DNA of 63,834 bases from Tissierella creatinophila DSM 6911 (GTDB lineage: Bacteria > Bacillota > Clostridia > Tissierellales > Tissierellaceae): assembly GCF_001940565.1 (NCBI RefSeq), contig NZ_LTDM01000006.1, positions 1 through 63,834 of the forward strand, in the 5' to 3' direction. Below are positions 53,647-63,710 of the stretch, piece after piece. The position numbers were made by a program, and so were the translations under genes. The notes under the pieces were generated by a model that was not told the DNA's origin, did no database searches, and saw only the letters and a list, made by a program, of their open reading frames with translations. Numbering within the stretch: position 1 is the first letter of the stretch; each line of letters opens with the position of its first letter.

Positions 53647-56319
53647 TTACTTCACCAACTCCGCAATAAAAACTGGAAGCAAAATAGGTACAAGACCTTT
53701 TTTATCTTCATAGTCTTTTTTTATTTCTATTGATTCTTTATCTAAAGCTTTTAACTTTGAATTTCTAATATTGTCTATGCCTATTTTCATAGCAGCTTCT
53801 TTTTTAATTTCTATAGAGTGTTTGTATTTTCTATAGTTATCCTTATTTTTCAATTCATACTTGTTTTTAAGAACCAGGAAATTATCATAGGTTATTTCTT
53901 CAGCCACTTTACCAATTCTCTCATATAAAGAAGTCTCTAACCTTGACATACCTATTAGCTCAATGTTATCCTCTTCCTTATAAAGCTCTTCCCATATTCT
54001 TCTACCAGACATTGGTCTATATAGCATCTTCTTAGTCAAGAAAAGAGGAATATACTCCCTATACTGTCTTTCTTCTCCTAGCGATATCTGCCAAATCGAA
54101 AAATAACCATCCTCATTAGGAAAATTCCTGATGGAAAACTTAGGGATTGAGTCTAAAATGTGCCATTCTAAATCTTTATTAATATGTTTTTCAATTAAAG
54201 GATTACTTAAAGACAAGTTTTTCCTAGGCAAAGTTAAACCTTTACTAGCCTGATAATAATCTAGTATTCTATTAAGATTCTTATCTAAATCAAAATTACT
54301 TTCACTATAGGACTCATCAGACAGATCTTTATTATCTCTAATAATTTCCTTGTATTGATTCCTTATTTTAACTTGTTTTCTAAATTCCTCTTCAAATTTG
54401 TTTACATTATGTTCAATAAACTTTTCATCACGAATAGATTTCATATATATATCAGTAAAATCCATTTCAGCCATCTCATTATCCAAGAGATCAGATAGTT
54501 TATTTATGCCTGTTTCATCTAGGATAGTTGCTAATTTACTTTCTAAAATAGATCTTACCCTATTTTCAACAGTGTCTATATTTATAAAATTATATACCAA
54601 TACATCTTTTTCTTGGCCAATTCGATCTACTCTACCTATTCTTTGTTCTATTTTCATTGGATTCCAAGGAAGATCATAATTTATGACAATATTAGCAAAT
54701 TGAAGGTTTAATCCTTCTCCCCCTGTATCTGTAGAAATTAAGATTTTACTTTCTTCCTTAAATTCCAACAATATCCTATCTCTTTCTTCCATGTCCATAG
54801 AGCCATTTAGAATAGATATGGAATAGCCCTTATTATTCAAAAACATCCTTAAATACTTTTGGGTCTCTACAAATTCAGTAAAAATAATAGCTTTCATTTC
54901 ATTATCTTTAGAATAAAGTTCATCTAGATATTCTAGAAGCCTCTCTACCTTAGCATCTAAGGCTTGATATTCTGCTTGTTTTGCTAGAGAAAGCATTTCT
55001 TTTAAATCCTTAATTTCATTTTTTATATCTATTGATGCTAATTCCAAAGCTTGTCCCATACCTTCTTCTAAATCTATATCTGCCAGATCATCAAAGGACA
55101 AATTATGAATTCTTACCTGCTGACTTTCTAAAATTTCTATTCTTCTACCAATGGAATCCTTAATAGCTGCTGTAGAGCTTGTAACCAACCTCTGCATCAA
55201 GACCATAAGAAAGCCAATATAAGATTTTTTCTCTTTTATTGCTCTATTGTATCCGTTTTTTACATATTCAGTTACCTTATCATAAAGTAAGCTTTGGTTA
55301 CTGTATTTTTCATTCCATTTAACTTCTACTAATTGTGTTTTCCTATCCTTAAATAGTTTCTTTCCCTTGTTATCTATAGCTTCTCTTTTCTCAGTTCTTA
55401 TTATATATTGACTAACATTTTCCTTTACTAAAGACTGATAATTAGGAAAAGTATCTTGGTCTAAAAGTCCTAATAGCCTAAGAAATTGATCAGTTTTTCC
55501 TGAATGAGGAGTTGCAGTTAGAAGCAACAAATAAGGGCTAGCCTTACTAAGCATTTTCCCCAATTTATATCTAGCTACTTGGTCTGAACTTCCAGCCAGT
55601 CTATGGGCCTCATCAATTACAATTAAATCCCAGTCTGCTTCTATAATTGAGTAAATTCTTTCTTCATTATACTTATGAATTTCATCTTGAGTCCATCCTG
55701 CTCGTCTTTCTATAGGTTTAATGGAGTCTATGGGACTTATCACCTGGTCAAATTGATTATAAACTTGGTCTTTATTTATAATCCTTTTTATAACCTCATA
55801 CTCAGAGGGTAGTATTATATTGAAATATTCATCAAACTTTTCTTTTAGTTCTAAATTCCATTGGGAAACTAGTCCTTTAGGACAAACTATTAATATTCTC
55901 TTAATTAATCCCCTAGCCTTCAACTCTCTAATTATTAGGCCTGCTTCTATAGTTTTACCTAAACCTACTTCATCAGCTAAAACATAGCGTATTCCAGATT
56001 CTGATAAGGCTCTTTTGAGGACATAAAGCTGATGGGGAAGGGGAATTACCCCTTCCTTTAAAGATGTTAGCATACCCTGGGAGATCTCCTGAAAAAGCTT
56101 AAGTAACACTATCTTGTATTTAATATAGTTAGCATCTATTTCCTGATCCCATTCCTCTAAAACCCTGTCAGCTGATAAGAATTCAATCTTATTTTCCTCT
56201 GGATTGTAAACTTTCAGAGATGAATATCCCCAGGTCTCAAAAACTTCTAAAACCTGTACTCTTTGTCCGTTTTCAATTTTCTTAATCCATTGGCCTAATT
56301 CATACATTTTATCCCTCAT
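53647..56319 (-). CDS. brxHII: SNF2-type helicase (BREX-3 BrxHII / DISARM DrmD)
   Basis: 890 residues. Walker A LADEVGLGKTIEAGLIIREL (about 115-134), box II LIVIDEAHRLAG (about 233), motif III LLTATPHSGKT (about 270), motif V STDTGGEGLNLQFANIVINY, motif VI QRIGRVDRIGQEKDV (about 560). This is the COG0553 helicase type found both in BREX type 3 (BrxHII) and in DISARM class 1 (DrmD). It lies between the adenine methylase and pglZ and may serve both halves of the locus. Confidence 0.93.
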   Translation of the reverse strand: MRDKMYELGQWIKKIENGQRVQVLEVFETWGYSSLKVYNPEENKIEFLSADRVLEEWDQEIDANYIKYKIVLLKLFQEISQGMLTSLKEGVIPLPHQLYVLKRALSESGIRYVLADEVGLGKTIEAGLIIRELKARGLIKRILIVCPKGLVSQWNLELKEKFDEYFNIILPSEYEVIKRIINKDQVYNQFDQVISPIDSIKPIERRAGWTQDEIHKYNEERIYSIIEADWDLIVIDEAHRLAGSSDQVARYKLGKMLSKASPYLLLLTATPHSGKTDQFLRLLGLLDQDTFPNYQSLVKENVSQYIIRTEKREAIDNKGKKLFKDRKTQLVEVKWNEKYSNQSLLYDKVTEYVKNGYNRAIKEKKSYIGFLMVLMQRLVTSSTAAIKDSIGRRIEILESQQVRIHNLSFDDLADIDLEEGMGQALELASIDIKNEIKDLKEMLSLAKQAEYQALDAKVERLLEYLDELYSKDNEMKAIIFTEFVETQKYLRMFLNNKGYSISILNGSMDMEERDRILLEFKEESKILISTDTGGEGLNLQFANIVINYDLPWNPMKIEQRIGRVDRIGQEKDVLVYNFINIDTVENRVRSILESKLATILDETGINKLSDLLDNEMAEMDFTDIYMKSIRDEKFIEHNVNKFEEEFRKQVKIRNQYKEIIRDNKDLSDESYSESNFDLDKNLNRILDYYQASKGLTLPRKNLSLSNPLIEKHINKDLEWHILDSIPKFSIRNFPNEDGYFSIWQISLGEERQYREYIPLFLTKKMLYRPMSGRRIWEELYKEEDNIELIGMSRLETSLYERIGKVAEEITYDNFLVLKNKYELKNKDNYRKYKHSIEIKKEAAMKIGIDNIRNSKLKALDKESIEIKKDYEDKKGLVPILLPVFIAELVK

Positions 56320-56322
56320 CCA

Positions 56323-58881
56323 CTAATCTATCCTACTGGAGGATATATCATAGTACATTAATAGTTTATCATCTTCTTGTAAAACATTTTCTGGAATTCT
56401 ATCTCCCATCTTTACAATAAGCTTATAATTCTTCTCTTTCCAAAGTTTGGCAAACCCTACTCTAACTGCCTCCGTTCTAAAGTTTCTTAACTTGCCTTTA
56501 GAATTGAGATACTCTCCAAATTCCTTAAGTAGTTTCTTCTCCCTGAGTTTTTGAATATCACCTGACTTAGTTATATCTGGTATATACCATTTTTCTTCAT
56601 CATCCTGCAGAAAGTTTTCCTGTAGAAGGTCTATTAATTCAGGCATCTTTTCATGCCTAGCTGGCTTAGCTTCTTTCATAAATTTAGGTTGTAATTCGCT
56701 ATAGGTTTGGGGACTATCTAATTGATAATACAGCCAAGCTAAAGCAGATTTTTCATCCTCTACAAATAATGAAAATTGAATTTCGGGTAAATCAAACTTT
56801 ATTCTAGCATTATCATATTCATTGACTTGGTCTGAAAGGAAATACATATTATCCCTTTTTATAAATCTTTCATCCAAATCTTTGAAAAACTCTTGGATAT
56901 CTAATGGTATAGCTACACCATTAACAACATGGTAGGCAATCATCCTATCAAAGAGTGAATGAGCATCCCTTTCAGCCACTCTTTCTAAATAGGAGCCTCT
57001 TTCAATTACAACAGGAAGTTTTTCTAAATGTTCCCTAACAAAATCCCAGACACTTTCTTCAGAGCCTGCTTTCTTTATAAAGTTTTCAACAAATTCTTCC
57101 CTAGGTTTATAGGCAGAAATAACTAAATCCTGCTTAACAGCAGATGAATAATTTACCTGTTTAAAGGACCCTTGTTTTTTATCTAAAACCCTAACATCTG
57201 CAATTATAAAGCCAGCCCTTACTAATGACTCCTGGATGGCATTCCAAACTGAATTCTTAGAATTAGAAAATTCTACAGTCATCCATCTACTAGGTTTTAA
57301 TACTCTATAATATTCTTTAAAACACTTAGTCATTAGGGACTGGTACTCGACCAAACCCTTCCCATGACTTCTATTTACCACAGCCTCTGTTTCATTATTA
57401 GTAACAACTTTTAACCAAGCTTCCCATATAAAGCTTAATTCAGAATAACTTAAGTTCGAACCAAATGGTGGATCCGTAAATATATAATCAATAGAACTGT
57501 TTTTAATATTTTTTACGCTAGTCATAGATGATGTGTTTGTTATAGACTCTGAGCTTTTTATAAAGTTTTTCATTTTTAAAACATCTCTTAATTTATTGGA
57601 AAATAATTGAAATATGTTTCTTTCTACTGGTAATGATGGAATATAAAGTGTTCCACTTAGTCCTCCTGTACCACCAAACCTAAATCTATTTGTTTTTGTA
57701 GATCTTTGTATTGTAGAAGTAAAAACATATAATAACCCTATATTTTTCTCTTTATTTATTAGGTTGTAAATTTTTGCTAAAATATTTAAGCTTCTCTTTG
57801 TATAAAATAAATTCGAGTGAGTTAAACCGTCATTATCATTCCTTCTCGCTTCGCTTCCCTCAATCATTCTATCTATCGGAAACCAGTAATTTACATTATA
57901 TTGATTTATTTTTTCAATTGTTTTTAAATCGATATCATCAACTCTCTTTGAAAACCTTTTTTTATTTACAGAATAATTTATCATTATCGGCAATTGTTTC
58001 GATATTGTTATAGTTTTATTTAATCCGTTGTCTATTATAATCTCTTTTGCTTTTTTACAATCTGTTTTTTTAAGTTCTATATGGCAATTATCACAAATAA
58101 ATTCACTGTTTATTTTTCTATTAACCTCATCAACTACTGCATCCCAAAATACTATCTCATTGCTACAATTGGGACATACTAATACATCCGACCAAATAAT
58201 ATCACTAATCTCTCCCCTAACTGGCCCAGCCATATCATAAACCTGATTACCATTTTCGTCTAAATGATTAGTTTCATACATCCATCCTAGTTCCTTTTCA
58301 CATTCATCTAGGATTCTATTTGCCTCTTTTTCAAATTTCTCCACATCAACAGGCGTATTGTAGTTATGAGCAATAAAGGTGGCTGCTGGAGATAAATCAT
58401 TAAGGATAGCCTTTCTTGCTCCCCATTTAATATTTGGCATTTCTTTTTCTAATTGAAGCTTAAATTCCAAATCAGCCTCTGGGTTACCACACATTTGGGC
58501 TGCTACTCCAGTCATGCCTGTCCCACAAAAGCCATCAAAAACGATATCTCCTGGCTCTGTATAGTGGAGAATATACCTCATTATAGCCTTGTGTGGTACC
58601 TTAGTATGATAAGAATGGGCATTATAAATAGGATGATTTTTGCCTTCAGAAACATCTGCTGCAAAAGGCTCCCTATGGTAGTCATCAGTTTCTTCATCGT
58701 AAGGAGTACCAAACTCATCTATAAAATCGTTTATAAAGGGATTAGGGCAGGCAGTATAATATGGTGGGGCAGAAAGTCCTATTATATCCTCATCTTGTCC
58801 TAGAGGAAATCCTTCTATATCTCTCAACTTATCTAGCTTTTCTTTATCTAGCACTTTGCCTTCCTCAAATTTATTAGCCAT
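56323..58881 (-). CDS. pglXI: DNA adenine methyltransferase (BREX-3 PglXI / DrmMI)
   Basis: 852 residues. Motif I is VFDGFCGTGMTGVAAQMCG (about 113-131) and the catalytic motif IV is FTDPPFGSNLSY (about 473), where DPPF is of the N6/N4 amino-methylase type. A zinc-ribbon-like CPNCSN...CDNCHIELKK (about 234-262) lies between. BREX-3 uses an N6_N4 methylase to mark host DNA; DISARM class 1 uses a similar one. It overlaps brxC by 8 bases and ends 3 bases before the helicase start codon. Confidence 0.9.
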   Translation of the reverse strand: MANKFEEGKVLDKEKLDKLRDIEGFPLGQDEDIIGLSAPPYYTACPNPFINDFIDEFGTPYDEETDDYHREPFAADVSEGKNHPIYNAHSYHTKVPHKAIMRYILHYTEPGDIVFDGFCGTGMTGVAAQMCGNPEADLEFKLQLEKEMPNIKWGARKAILNDLSPAATFIAHNYNTPVDVEKFEKEANRILDECEKELGWMYETNHLDENGNQVYDMAGPVRGEISDIIWSDVLVCPNCSNEIVFWDAVVDEVNRKINSEFICDNCHIELKKTDCKKAKEIIIDNGLNKTITISKQLPIMINYSVNKKRFSKRVDDIDLKTIEKINQYNVNYWFPIDRMIEGSEARRNDNDGLTHSNLFYTKRSLNILAKIYNLINKEKNIGLLYVFTSTIQRSTKTNRFRFGGTGGLSGTLYIPSLPVERNIFQLFSNKLRDVLKMKNFIKSSESITNTSSMTSVKNIKNSSIDYIFTDPPFGSNLSYSELSFIWEAWLKVVTNNETEAVVNRSHGKGLVEYQSLMTKCFKEYYRVLKPSRWMTVEFSNSKNSVWNAIQESLVRAGFIIADVRVLDKKQGSFKQVNYSSAVKQDLVISAYKPREEFVENFIKKAGSEESVWDFVREHLEKLPVVIERGSYLERVAERDAHSLFDRMIAYHVVNGVAIPLDIQEFFKDLDERFIKRDNMYFLSDQVNEYDNARIKFDLPEIQFSLFVEDEKSALAWLYYQLDSPQTYSELQPKFMKEAKPARHEKMPELIDLLQENFLQDDEEKWYIPDITKSGDIQKLREKKLLKEFGEYLNSKGKLRNFRTEAVRVGFAKLWKEKNYKLIVKMGDRIPENVLQEDDKLLMYYDISSSRID

Positions 58882-61800
58882 TTTGCCCCTCCTCTTTTAT
58901 TATGATGTTATAGTTACTTTCTTCGTCCTTTAATATAATTCTCAAGTTTTTAGTGTCCATATTTTTAATTTGCTGGTCTATAAAATCTGAAATCCTATCT
59001 TTCAAATTTTCAACCGTGGTTGGCCCAATTTTTAATAGTTCTTTTGATAAATCATCTAGTTTTATTGTCACCTTGTTTAATTCAGAAAATAGAAGATTAA
59101 AGCTCTTTGTAAAATTAGGTTCTATCACTTGAGGTAGCTTTTTTTCTCCCATAAAGGCTTGAACTATTTCTTTTTCATTTTTGTTAAGTAAATCCATGTT
59201 TTCTAAAACAACTGGGTCTTCTATATATTGGATTAGTAGGTCTTCCCACTGAGAAAGCAGATTAACTATTTCCTCTTCTAATGAGTCAATCTTATTATTA
59301 TAATCAATATCTCCAGTTAAGTCTTTTAATTTACAATGTCTACAAACAGGAGTATCCTCTAGCTCTTTTACTTCCAAGTCATAGCAGATTTTTAAGTCTG
59401 ACATGGTTTTTTCAAGGACATTTAATTGTCCTATAGAAAATACCCCTTCAATATTTTTCAATCTGTTCAAGCTAGTAATTTCATCTGAGTTTTTTAATTC
59501 ATTCAATTTAACAGCCGATTTATGATTAAGTCTAAGTTTTTGGTGTTTTTTAATATAAAAATCAATATAATCTTTTTTTATTTCCTTTAAGTCTGATGTA
59601 ATATGGAAGATCACATCATCTAATTCTTTTCCTTCTTTTAAACTGTCTCTTTGATCCCTAAACTTTTCTTTTGCTTGGTTAATTCTTTCCATAAGTTGAC
59701 TTGGCAAGTCCATAGTTTCTATATTAGAAATATAGTTGATTAGGTTTCCAGTAGAATTTCTTAGTTCTATATAATTCTTTATCAACTCAATGGTTTCTAT
59801 ACCCTTCCCTATCTCTTCAATCCTTTCAAGAGTCAGGTTTAGGTTATTGAATTTGGCAGGAGTATTATACTTGCTTGCAAACCCTCCAAATTCATCTACG
59901 ACTATAGATATATCTTTCTCATATTTCTCTAAGAAATGGTCTTGAATAAGAGGCTCTCCCCAAAGATTAAAATCATTATTTATTACTTGCTTAATATTTA
60001 TAGCCTTACCAGCCCAATCTGAACATATTTCTAATATTTTATCTAGGCCCTTTTCCAATTCCTTAGGACTTGCAGCTAGTCCAGTGGGAAGTTTTAATAT
60101 TTCTAAAAGCCTGCTTATTTCTACCATTGCAGCCTCTTTCGGCTTTGATATATATTTAAACTCTTGCATATCCATATTGCCTAACCTAGCTGTTATCTCC
60201 ATATTAGAAGCAGATAGTATCCTATTATCCTTTAATGTAATAGTAATATGACCTGTATAAACTAAGGCTAAGAGAACTGGTGCAAAATATCCTAAATCTA
60301 TATTGAGTTTTTTTACCATGCTGTTACCATACACTTCTTCTATAAAATCTGAACGGTTGAGGACGCCCTGCCTTGGTAAGTCTTTAACTAGTTTTACTAT
60401 TTCCATAGCATATTTAGAATTGGTAACATCAATGTTCCCGTCTCTTATTAGTCCAAATGAATCTAAATATTCTAAAACATCTTGGCTTAGCTTACCTGCA
60501 AAACTCTTAATTACCCTCTCTAAAACTCCAGCCCTATTTTCTATGGTAATCTTATTTTTAAATTTGGGAAATTCTAGGTATTTTCCTTGAAAGCTGTTTT
60601 CTAAGGCCATGGAAGATGCTAGGTCAATAGAGCTTTTTAAATCTGTTTGTAGCCTAGACTTGCCTCCTGTTGCCTCTATTAAAGTTTTTTCACTGGCCTG
60701 ATATACAAGTGAGAAGCAGGTGTTTTTGTTTTCATTAAGCCATTTCAACAAATTCTTTCTATAAGTTTCGACCTTTTTCCCATATATATTTTTTGTGTTC
60801 TGCTCTGCAGCATCTTGCCTCATGGCACTAGCTGCTGCAAATAAACTTAAATTTTCATGGAATTCATCATTATTTGTAAATTTAAATAGAACCTCATCTG
60901 GTTCTGGATTCTCTATCTTAGATTTATCAAGATATGGAGGCAGAATATAGATATAAAAATCTCTTGGTGGCTGTGCTGTAGATCTTTCTGTAGGTAGCCC
61001 CATAAAGAGATAGCCTTCCCTATACACATTTCTTGATTCCCAATTTAGGGTATACTCATATATGTCAAAGTTAGTCACATACTGCTCAGAATCCCAGTCC
61101 AAAGCACTATAAATTAGCCTATTAAAATATCTATTAAAATCCTCTGGAATCATCATATCCACTTTCTGTTGAATCTTGGCATCATAGTCTATGTCTTTTT
61201 TTAAGTCTAGGAAATACTGTCCATTATCTTTGTTATGCTCAATAAATTGCCCACTAACTAGGGTTATAACCTCATTTATTGAAGTTTGTACCGTTGCTAA
61301 AAGAAAGTCAGCATCTAATTCAGGCATATTTTCCATAAAGAGGCATAGATCATCTCTTAAATCCTCAGCTGTTAACCCTATCCTAACATCTATACCACTA
61401 GTAGTTAACCTATGAACGCTAATAGCATACATTATTTGCAGGGCCATGTCCTTATAAATTTGCTTTCCTCTAGGAAAGGTTTTTTTGATTTTTTCTTCTA
61501 GAACCCCACTTTTCTCCATTACTTCTTTTACTTCAAATTCAGATTTTCTAGCATAATTGTCTTTAATAAAAGTCCAGTATGAATCAAAGGATATTATTCC
61601 AGGAGCTTCCTCTGGAATATCTTGATCTAACAAAGCTTCAACTGTTAAAGAAATCGTTCTTAACACTTCCCTGTTTTCAGCTATATATACCCTATTAAAT
61701 ATATCTATGTAGGCTGGATGAATAGGGTAAAGATCTACATAATCATCAATTCTTTCTGACATTCCTGAATAAAGTTTATGATAGGGTGCAAGATGGTCTC

Positions 61801-62611
61801 TTACCATGGCTTTTTGTTCACTGCTTTTACCTAAAATTCTTTCCGATACCACATAAGCAGTATCTTCCTTCCTAATTATAACCTGTTCAAATCTATCCTT
61901 AACCCTATTAAGGGAGTTAGCAACAAAGGAAAAAGTAGGATTTTCAAATAGTTGCTCTTGTATTCCACAGATTAGTCTAAACCTAGAGTCTTTTATAAAC
62001 TCTCCCACTTCTCTTAGAAAGTTTAAATCTAGTATTAATTCTTGTTCCTTACGGGTTCTAAGGTAGTCCAAAAGCTCATCTACCACTAGTAAATATCCCT
62101 TATCTGGATATTTATCTTCAAATTTATACATCATTTCAATTAATGCTTCTTTATTGTTAGTAATTTCATCAGCTTTGGGAAATTTGAATGTAACTCCTCT
62201 CTTTCCCAAATCCTTTTCCAACTCAGCAATAATAATATTTCTAAGTGAATTGCTAACAGAGCCAATTTCAATTCTTAAAACTTCAAATTTACCGGCTACT
62301 TTTTGGGAGTGGCCTGCAAATTTTTTGTTTCCTAAATAATTAAGATTCTCATCATTATTTGCAATAGCTGATATAAGGGACATCAAATGACTCTTACCTG
62401 TTCCGTAATTACCTACTATAAGTACCCCTTTATTATCTATCACTTCATCAAACTGCAATTCTTCCAAGATACCACTATTAAACTTTTCTGCCATTTCATC
62501 AGACATAACATAAGATTCTACTAAATTTTTAGCCTTAGTTTCGTCATTAGCATCTTTTAATTGAATTACTGTTTGAATGGGATTAAAATTAATAATATCA
62601 GAATATTTCAT
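58874..62611 (-). CDS. brxC: BREX ATPase BrxC/PglY
   Basis: 1245 residues, normal for BrxC. Walker A is VLIVGNYGTGKSHLMSLI (about 62-79), and a Walker-B-like LLVVDELLDYLRTR lies near 178. The rest is mainly helical; near the C-terminus CRHCKLKDLTG could bind metal. BrxC is a large P-loop ATPase common to BREX types. It follows brxF after 14 bases and overlaps pglXI. Confidence 0.93.
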   Translation of the reverse strand: MKYSDIINFNPIQTVIQLKDANDETKAKNLVESYVMSDEMAEKFNSGILEELQFDEVIDNKGVLIVGNYGTGKSHLMSLISAIANNDENLNYLGNKKFAGHSQKVAGKFEVLRIEIGSVSNSLRNIIIAELEKDLGKRGVTFKFPKADEITNNKEALIEMMYKFEDKYPDKGYLLVVDELLDYLRTRKEQELILDLNFLREVGEFIKDSRFRLICGIQEQLFENPTFSFVANSLNRVKDRFEQVIIRKEDTAYVVSERILGKSSEQKAMVRDHLAPYHKLYSGMSERIDDYVDLYPIHPAYIDIFNRVYIAENREVLRTISLTVEALLDQDIPEEAPGIISFDSYWTFIKDNYARKSEFEVKEVMEKSGVLEEKIKKTFPRGKQIYKDMALQIMYAISVHRLTTSGIDVRIGLTAEDLRDDLCLFMENMPELDADFLLATVQTSINEVITLVSGQFIEHNKDNGQYFLDLKKDIDYDAKIQQKVDMMIPEDFNRYFNRLIYSALDWDSEQYVTNFDIYEYTLNWESRNVYREGYLFMGLPTERSTAQPPRDFYIYILPPYLDKSKIENPEPDEVLFKFTNNDEFHENLSLFAAASAMRQDAAEQNTKNIYGKKVETYRKNLLKWLNENKNTCFSLVYQASEKTLIEATGGKSRLQTDLKSSIDLASSMALENSFQGKYLEFPKFKNKITIENRAGVLERVIKSFAGKLSQDVLEYLDSFGLIRDGNIDVTNSKYAMEIVKLVKDLPRQGVLNRSDFIEEVYGNSMVKKLNIDLGYFAPVLLALVYTGHITITLKDNRILSASNMEITARLGNMDMQEFKYISKPKEAAMVEISRLLEILKLPTGLAASPKELEKGLDKILEICSDWAGKAINIKQVINNDFNLWGEPLIQDHFLEKYEKDISIVVDEFGGFASKYNTPAKFNNLNLTLERIEEIGKGIETIELIKNYIELRNSTGNLINYISNIETMDLPSQLMERINQAKEKFRDQRDSLKEGKELDDVIFHITSDLKEIKKDYIDFYIKKHQKLRLNHKSAVKLNELKNSDEITSLNRLKNIEGVFSIGQLNVLEKTMSDLKICYDLEVKELEDTPVCRHCKLKDLTGDIDYNNKIDSLEEEIVNLLSQWEDLLIQYIEDPVVLENMDLLNKNEKEIVQAFMGEKKLPQVIEPNFTKSFNLLFSELNKVTIKLDDLSKELLKIGPTTVENLKDRISDFIDQQIKNMDTKNLRIILKDEESNYNIIIKEEGQNG

Positions 62612-62625
62612 TCTAAAACTCCTCT

Positions 62626-63072
62626 CTATTTGACAACTACAATTTTATGATCATCAATACTATATCTTTGGTAGTCAGGATAATTTATTTCTGAATATTC
62701 TAACTCCCTACCTTTCAAATGTCCAGGCCATTCTATAAAGACTAGCCTATTTCTAGATAAATTTATAAAATAATTTAGTATATTAAGTTTGTATTCTGGG
62801 TTAAATAATATATCTAAATTTTTTACCAAAATATGTTCTGTTTGGGCTCTAGCTAATATATTAGTAAGTTCATCTAAAACTTTGCTATTTCTAAATTCCA
62901 TAGGGTATTCTTTAAGCCCTCGACTTAAATCTAAGCCTAGATTAATTATACTTAAATCCTTTATTTCCTTGTATTTTAAAAATTCATCATACTTCATACA
63001 TATTACGACTAGTGTTTTATTTCTTTTTACCAAATTTAAATCAAAATTGTATTTTGTGTATAGCTCACCCAT
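62626..63072 (-). CDS. brxF: BREX-3 BrxF homologue, P-loop not recognisable
   Basis: 148 residues. LSIINLGLDLSRGLKEYP, EHILVKNLDILFNPEYKLNI and NLSRNRLVFIEWPGHLKG match the pattern I know for BrxF, the first gene of BREX type 3. BrxF proteins usually start with a P-loop; here the corresponding stretch, VKRNKTLVVICMKYDEFLKY, has no GxxGxGKT. It lies directly upstream of brxC. It may have a structural role only. Confidence 0.75.
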   Translation of the reverse strand: MGELYTKYNFDLNLVKRNKTLVVICMKYDEFLKYKEIKDLSIINLGLDLSRGLKEYPMEFRNSKVLDELTNILARAQTEHILVKNLDILFNPEYKLNILNYFINLSRNRLVFIEWPGHLKGRELEYSEINYPDYQRYSIDDHKIVVVK

Positions 63073-63073
63073 A

Positions 63074-63319
63074 TTAGTAATCGTCCTCTATACTCAATAT
63101 TTTATTTATTACTTCTAATCTTCTCTTCCCACATTGTTGCTTTATAACAGTTGTAAAAGTTTTATCCTTTACCATTTTAGAGGAGTTGTTTTTATAAAGA
63201 TATTTTATGGCTTTAATAAGGTCGTTTTCATCAATTTCATCAGACCAATAGGAATCTACTACTTTATTAAGAACTTCTCCTAACTCTCTTTGAGTCTTAT
63301 AAAACATTTTTATTTCCAT
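63074..63319 (-). CDS. Small basic protein heading the BREX-DISARM operon
   Basis: About 81 residues from the ATG at 63319 with GAGGTG upstream (a GTG four codons earlier is part of that site). It begins MEIKMFYKTQRELGEVLNKV and is basic near the C-terminus. It resembles the small TIGR04540-type proteins I recall from Firmicutes, but I am not certain. It is one base away from brxF and first in the operon, a possible regulator; no HTH is clear. Confidence 0.5.
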   Translation of the reverse strand: MEIKMFYKTQRELGEVLNKVVDSYWSDEIDENDLIKAIKYLYKNNSSKMVKDKTFTTVIKQQCGKRRLEVINKILSIEDDY

Positions 63320-63360
63320 ATTGCACCTCACAATTCTTATTAAAGTATTATCTAATTCTT

Positions 63361-63389
63361 ATTTTACTATTACACAGGTGTTTTTGCAA
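63361..63389 (-). promoter_or_regulatory. Candidate promoter of the BREX-DISARM operon
   Basis: Minus strand: TTGCAA (plus 63384-63389), 17 bases, TAAAAT (plus 63361-63366), about 40 bases before the first start codon. It overlaps the T-run of the terminator of the gene upstream. It is the only plausible promoter seen for all eleven genes. Confidence 0.5.
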
Positions 63390-63390
63390 C

Positions 63391-63419
63391 AAAAAAATAG
63401 GGCAGACCGAAGCCTGCCC
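63391..63419 (-). terminator. Terminator between intron-split gene and BREX operon
   Basis: GGGCAG (63400-63405) pairs with CTGCCC (63414-63419); on the minus strand it is followed by TATTTTTTT. It separates the gene upstream from the BREX-DISARM operon. Confidence 0.8.
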
Positions 63420-63448
63420 ATATCCAGTAGTTGCTTATGCCACTGTGC

Positions 63449-63710
63449 TTATATCTCCCTATCTTTCTTCTTATCCCCTAGCTTGTCTTGTAGCTCATCT
63501 CCACTATCCTTTGCTACTTTATCTTTAAACTTGTTAAGTTTTTCAATAGTAGACTCCTTTATATTATCTTTTTTGCCTTTTATAACATTTGTTTTTTCAG
63601 GGTTTTTTTCTTTGCTCTCTTCAGATATATTTAACTTACTTGCTTCAGCCCAACTTATAAAATCAATATCGTGGAAAGATTTATCTAGTGAGTAATCTTC
63701 TGCAAAATAT
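63449..63710 (-). pseudogene. 3' exon of a gene split by a group II intron
   Basis: The last 85 or so codons (from YFAEDYSLDKSFHDIDFISW to KDREI) are a hydrophilic Lys/Glu-rich tail. The open frame extends right into the intron (to 63754), but that part is intron sequence. The 5' exon lies beyond the window. I do not recognise the family. If the intron splices, the gene is intact in RNA. Confidence 0.55.
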
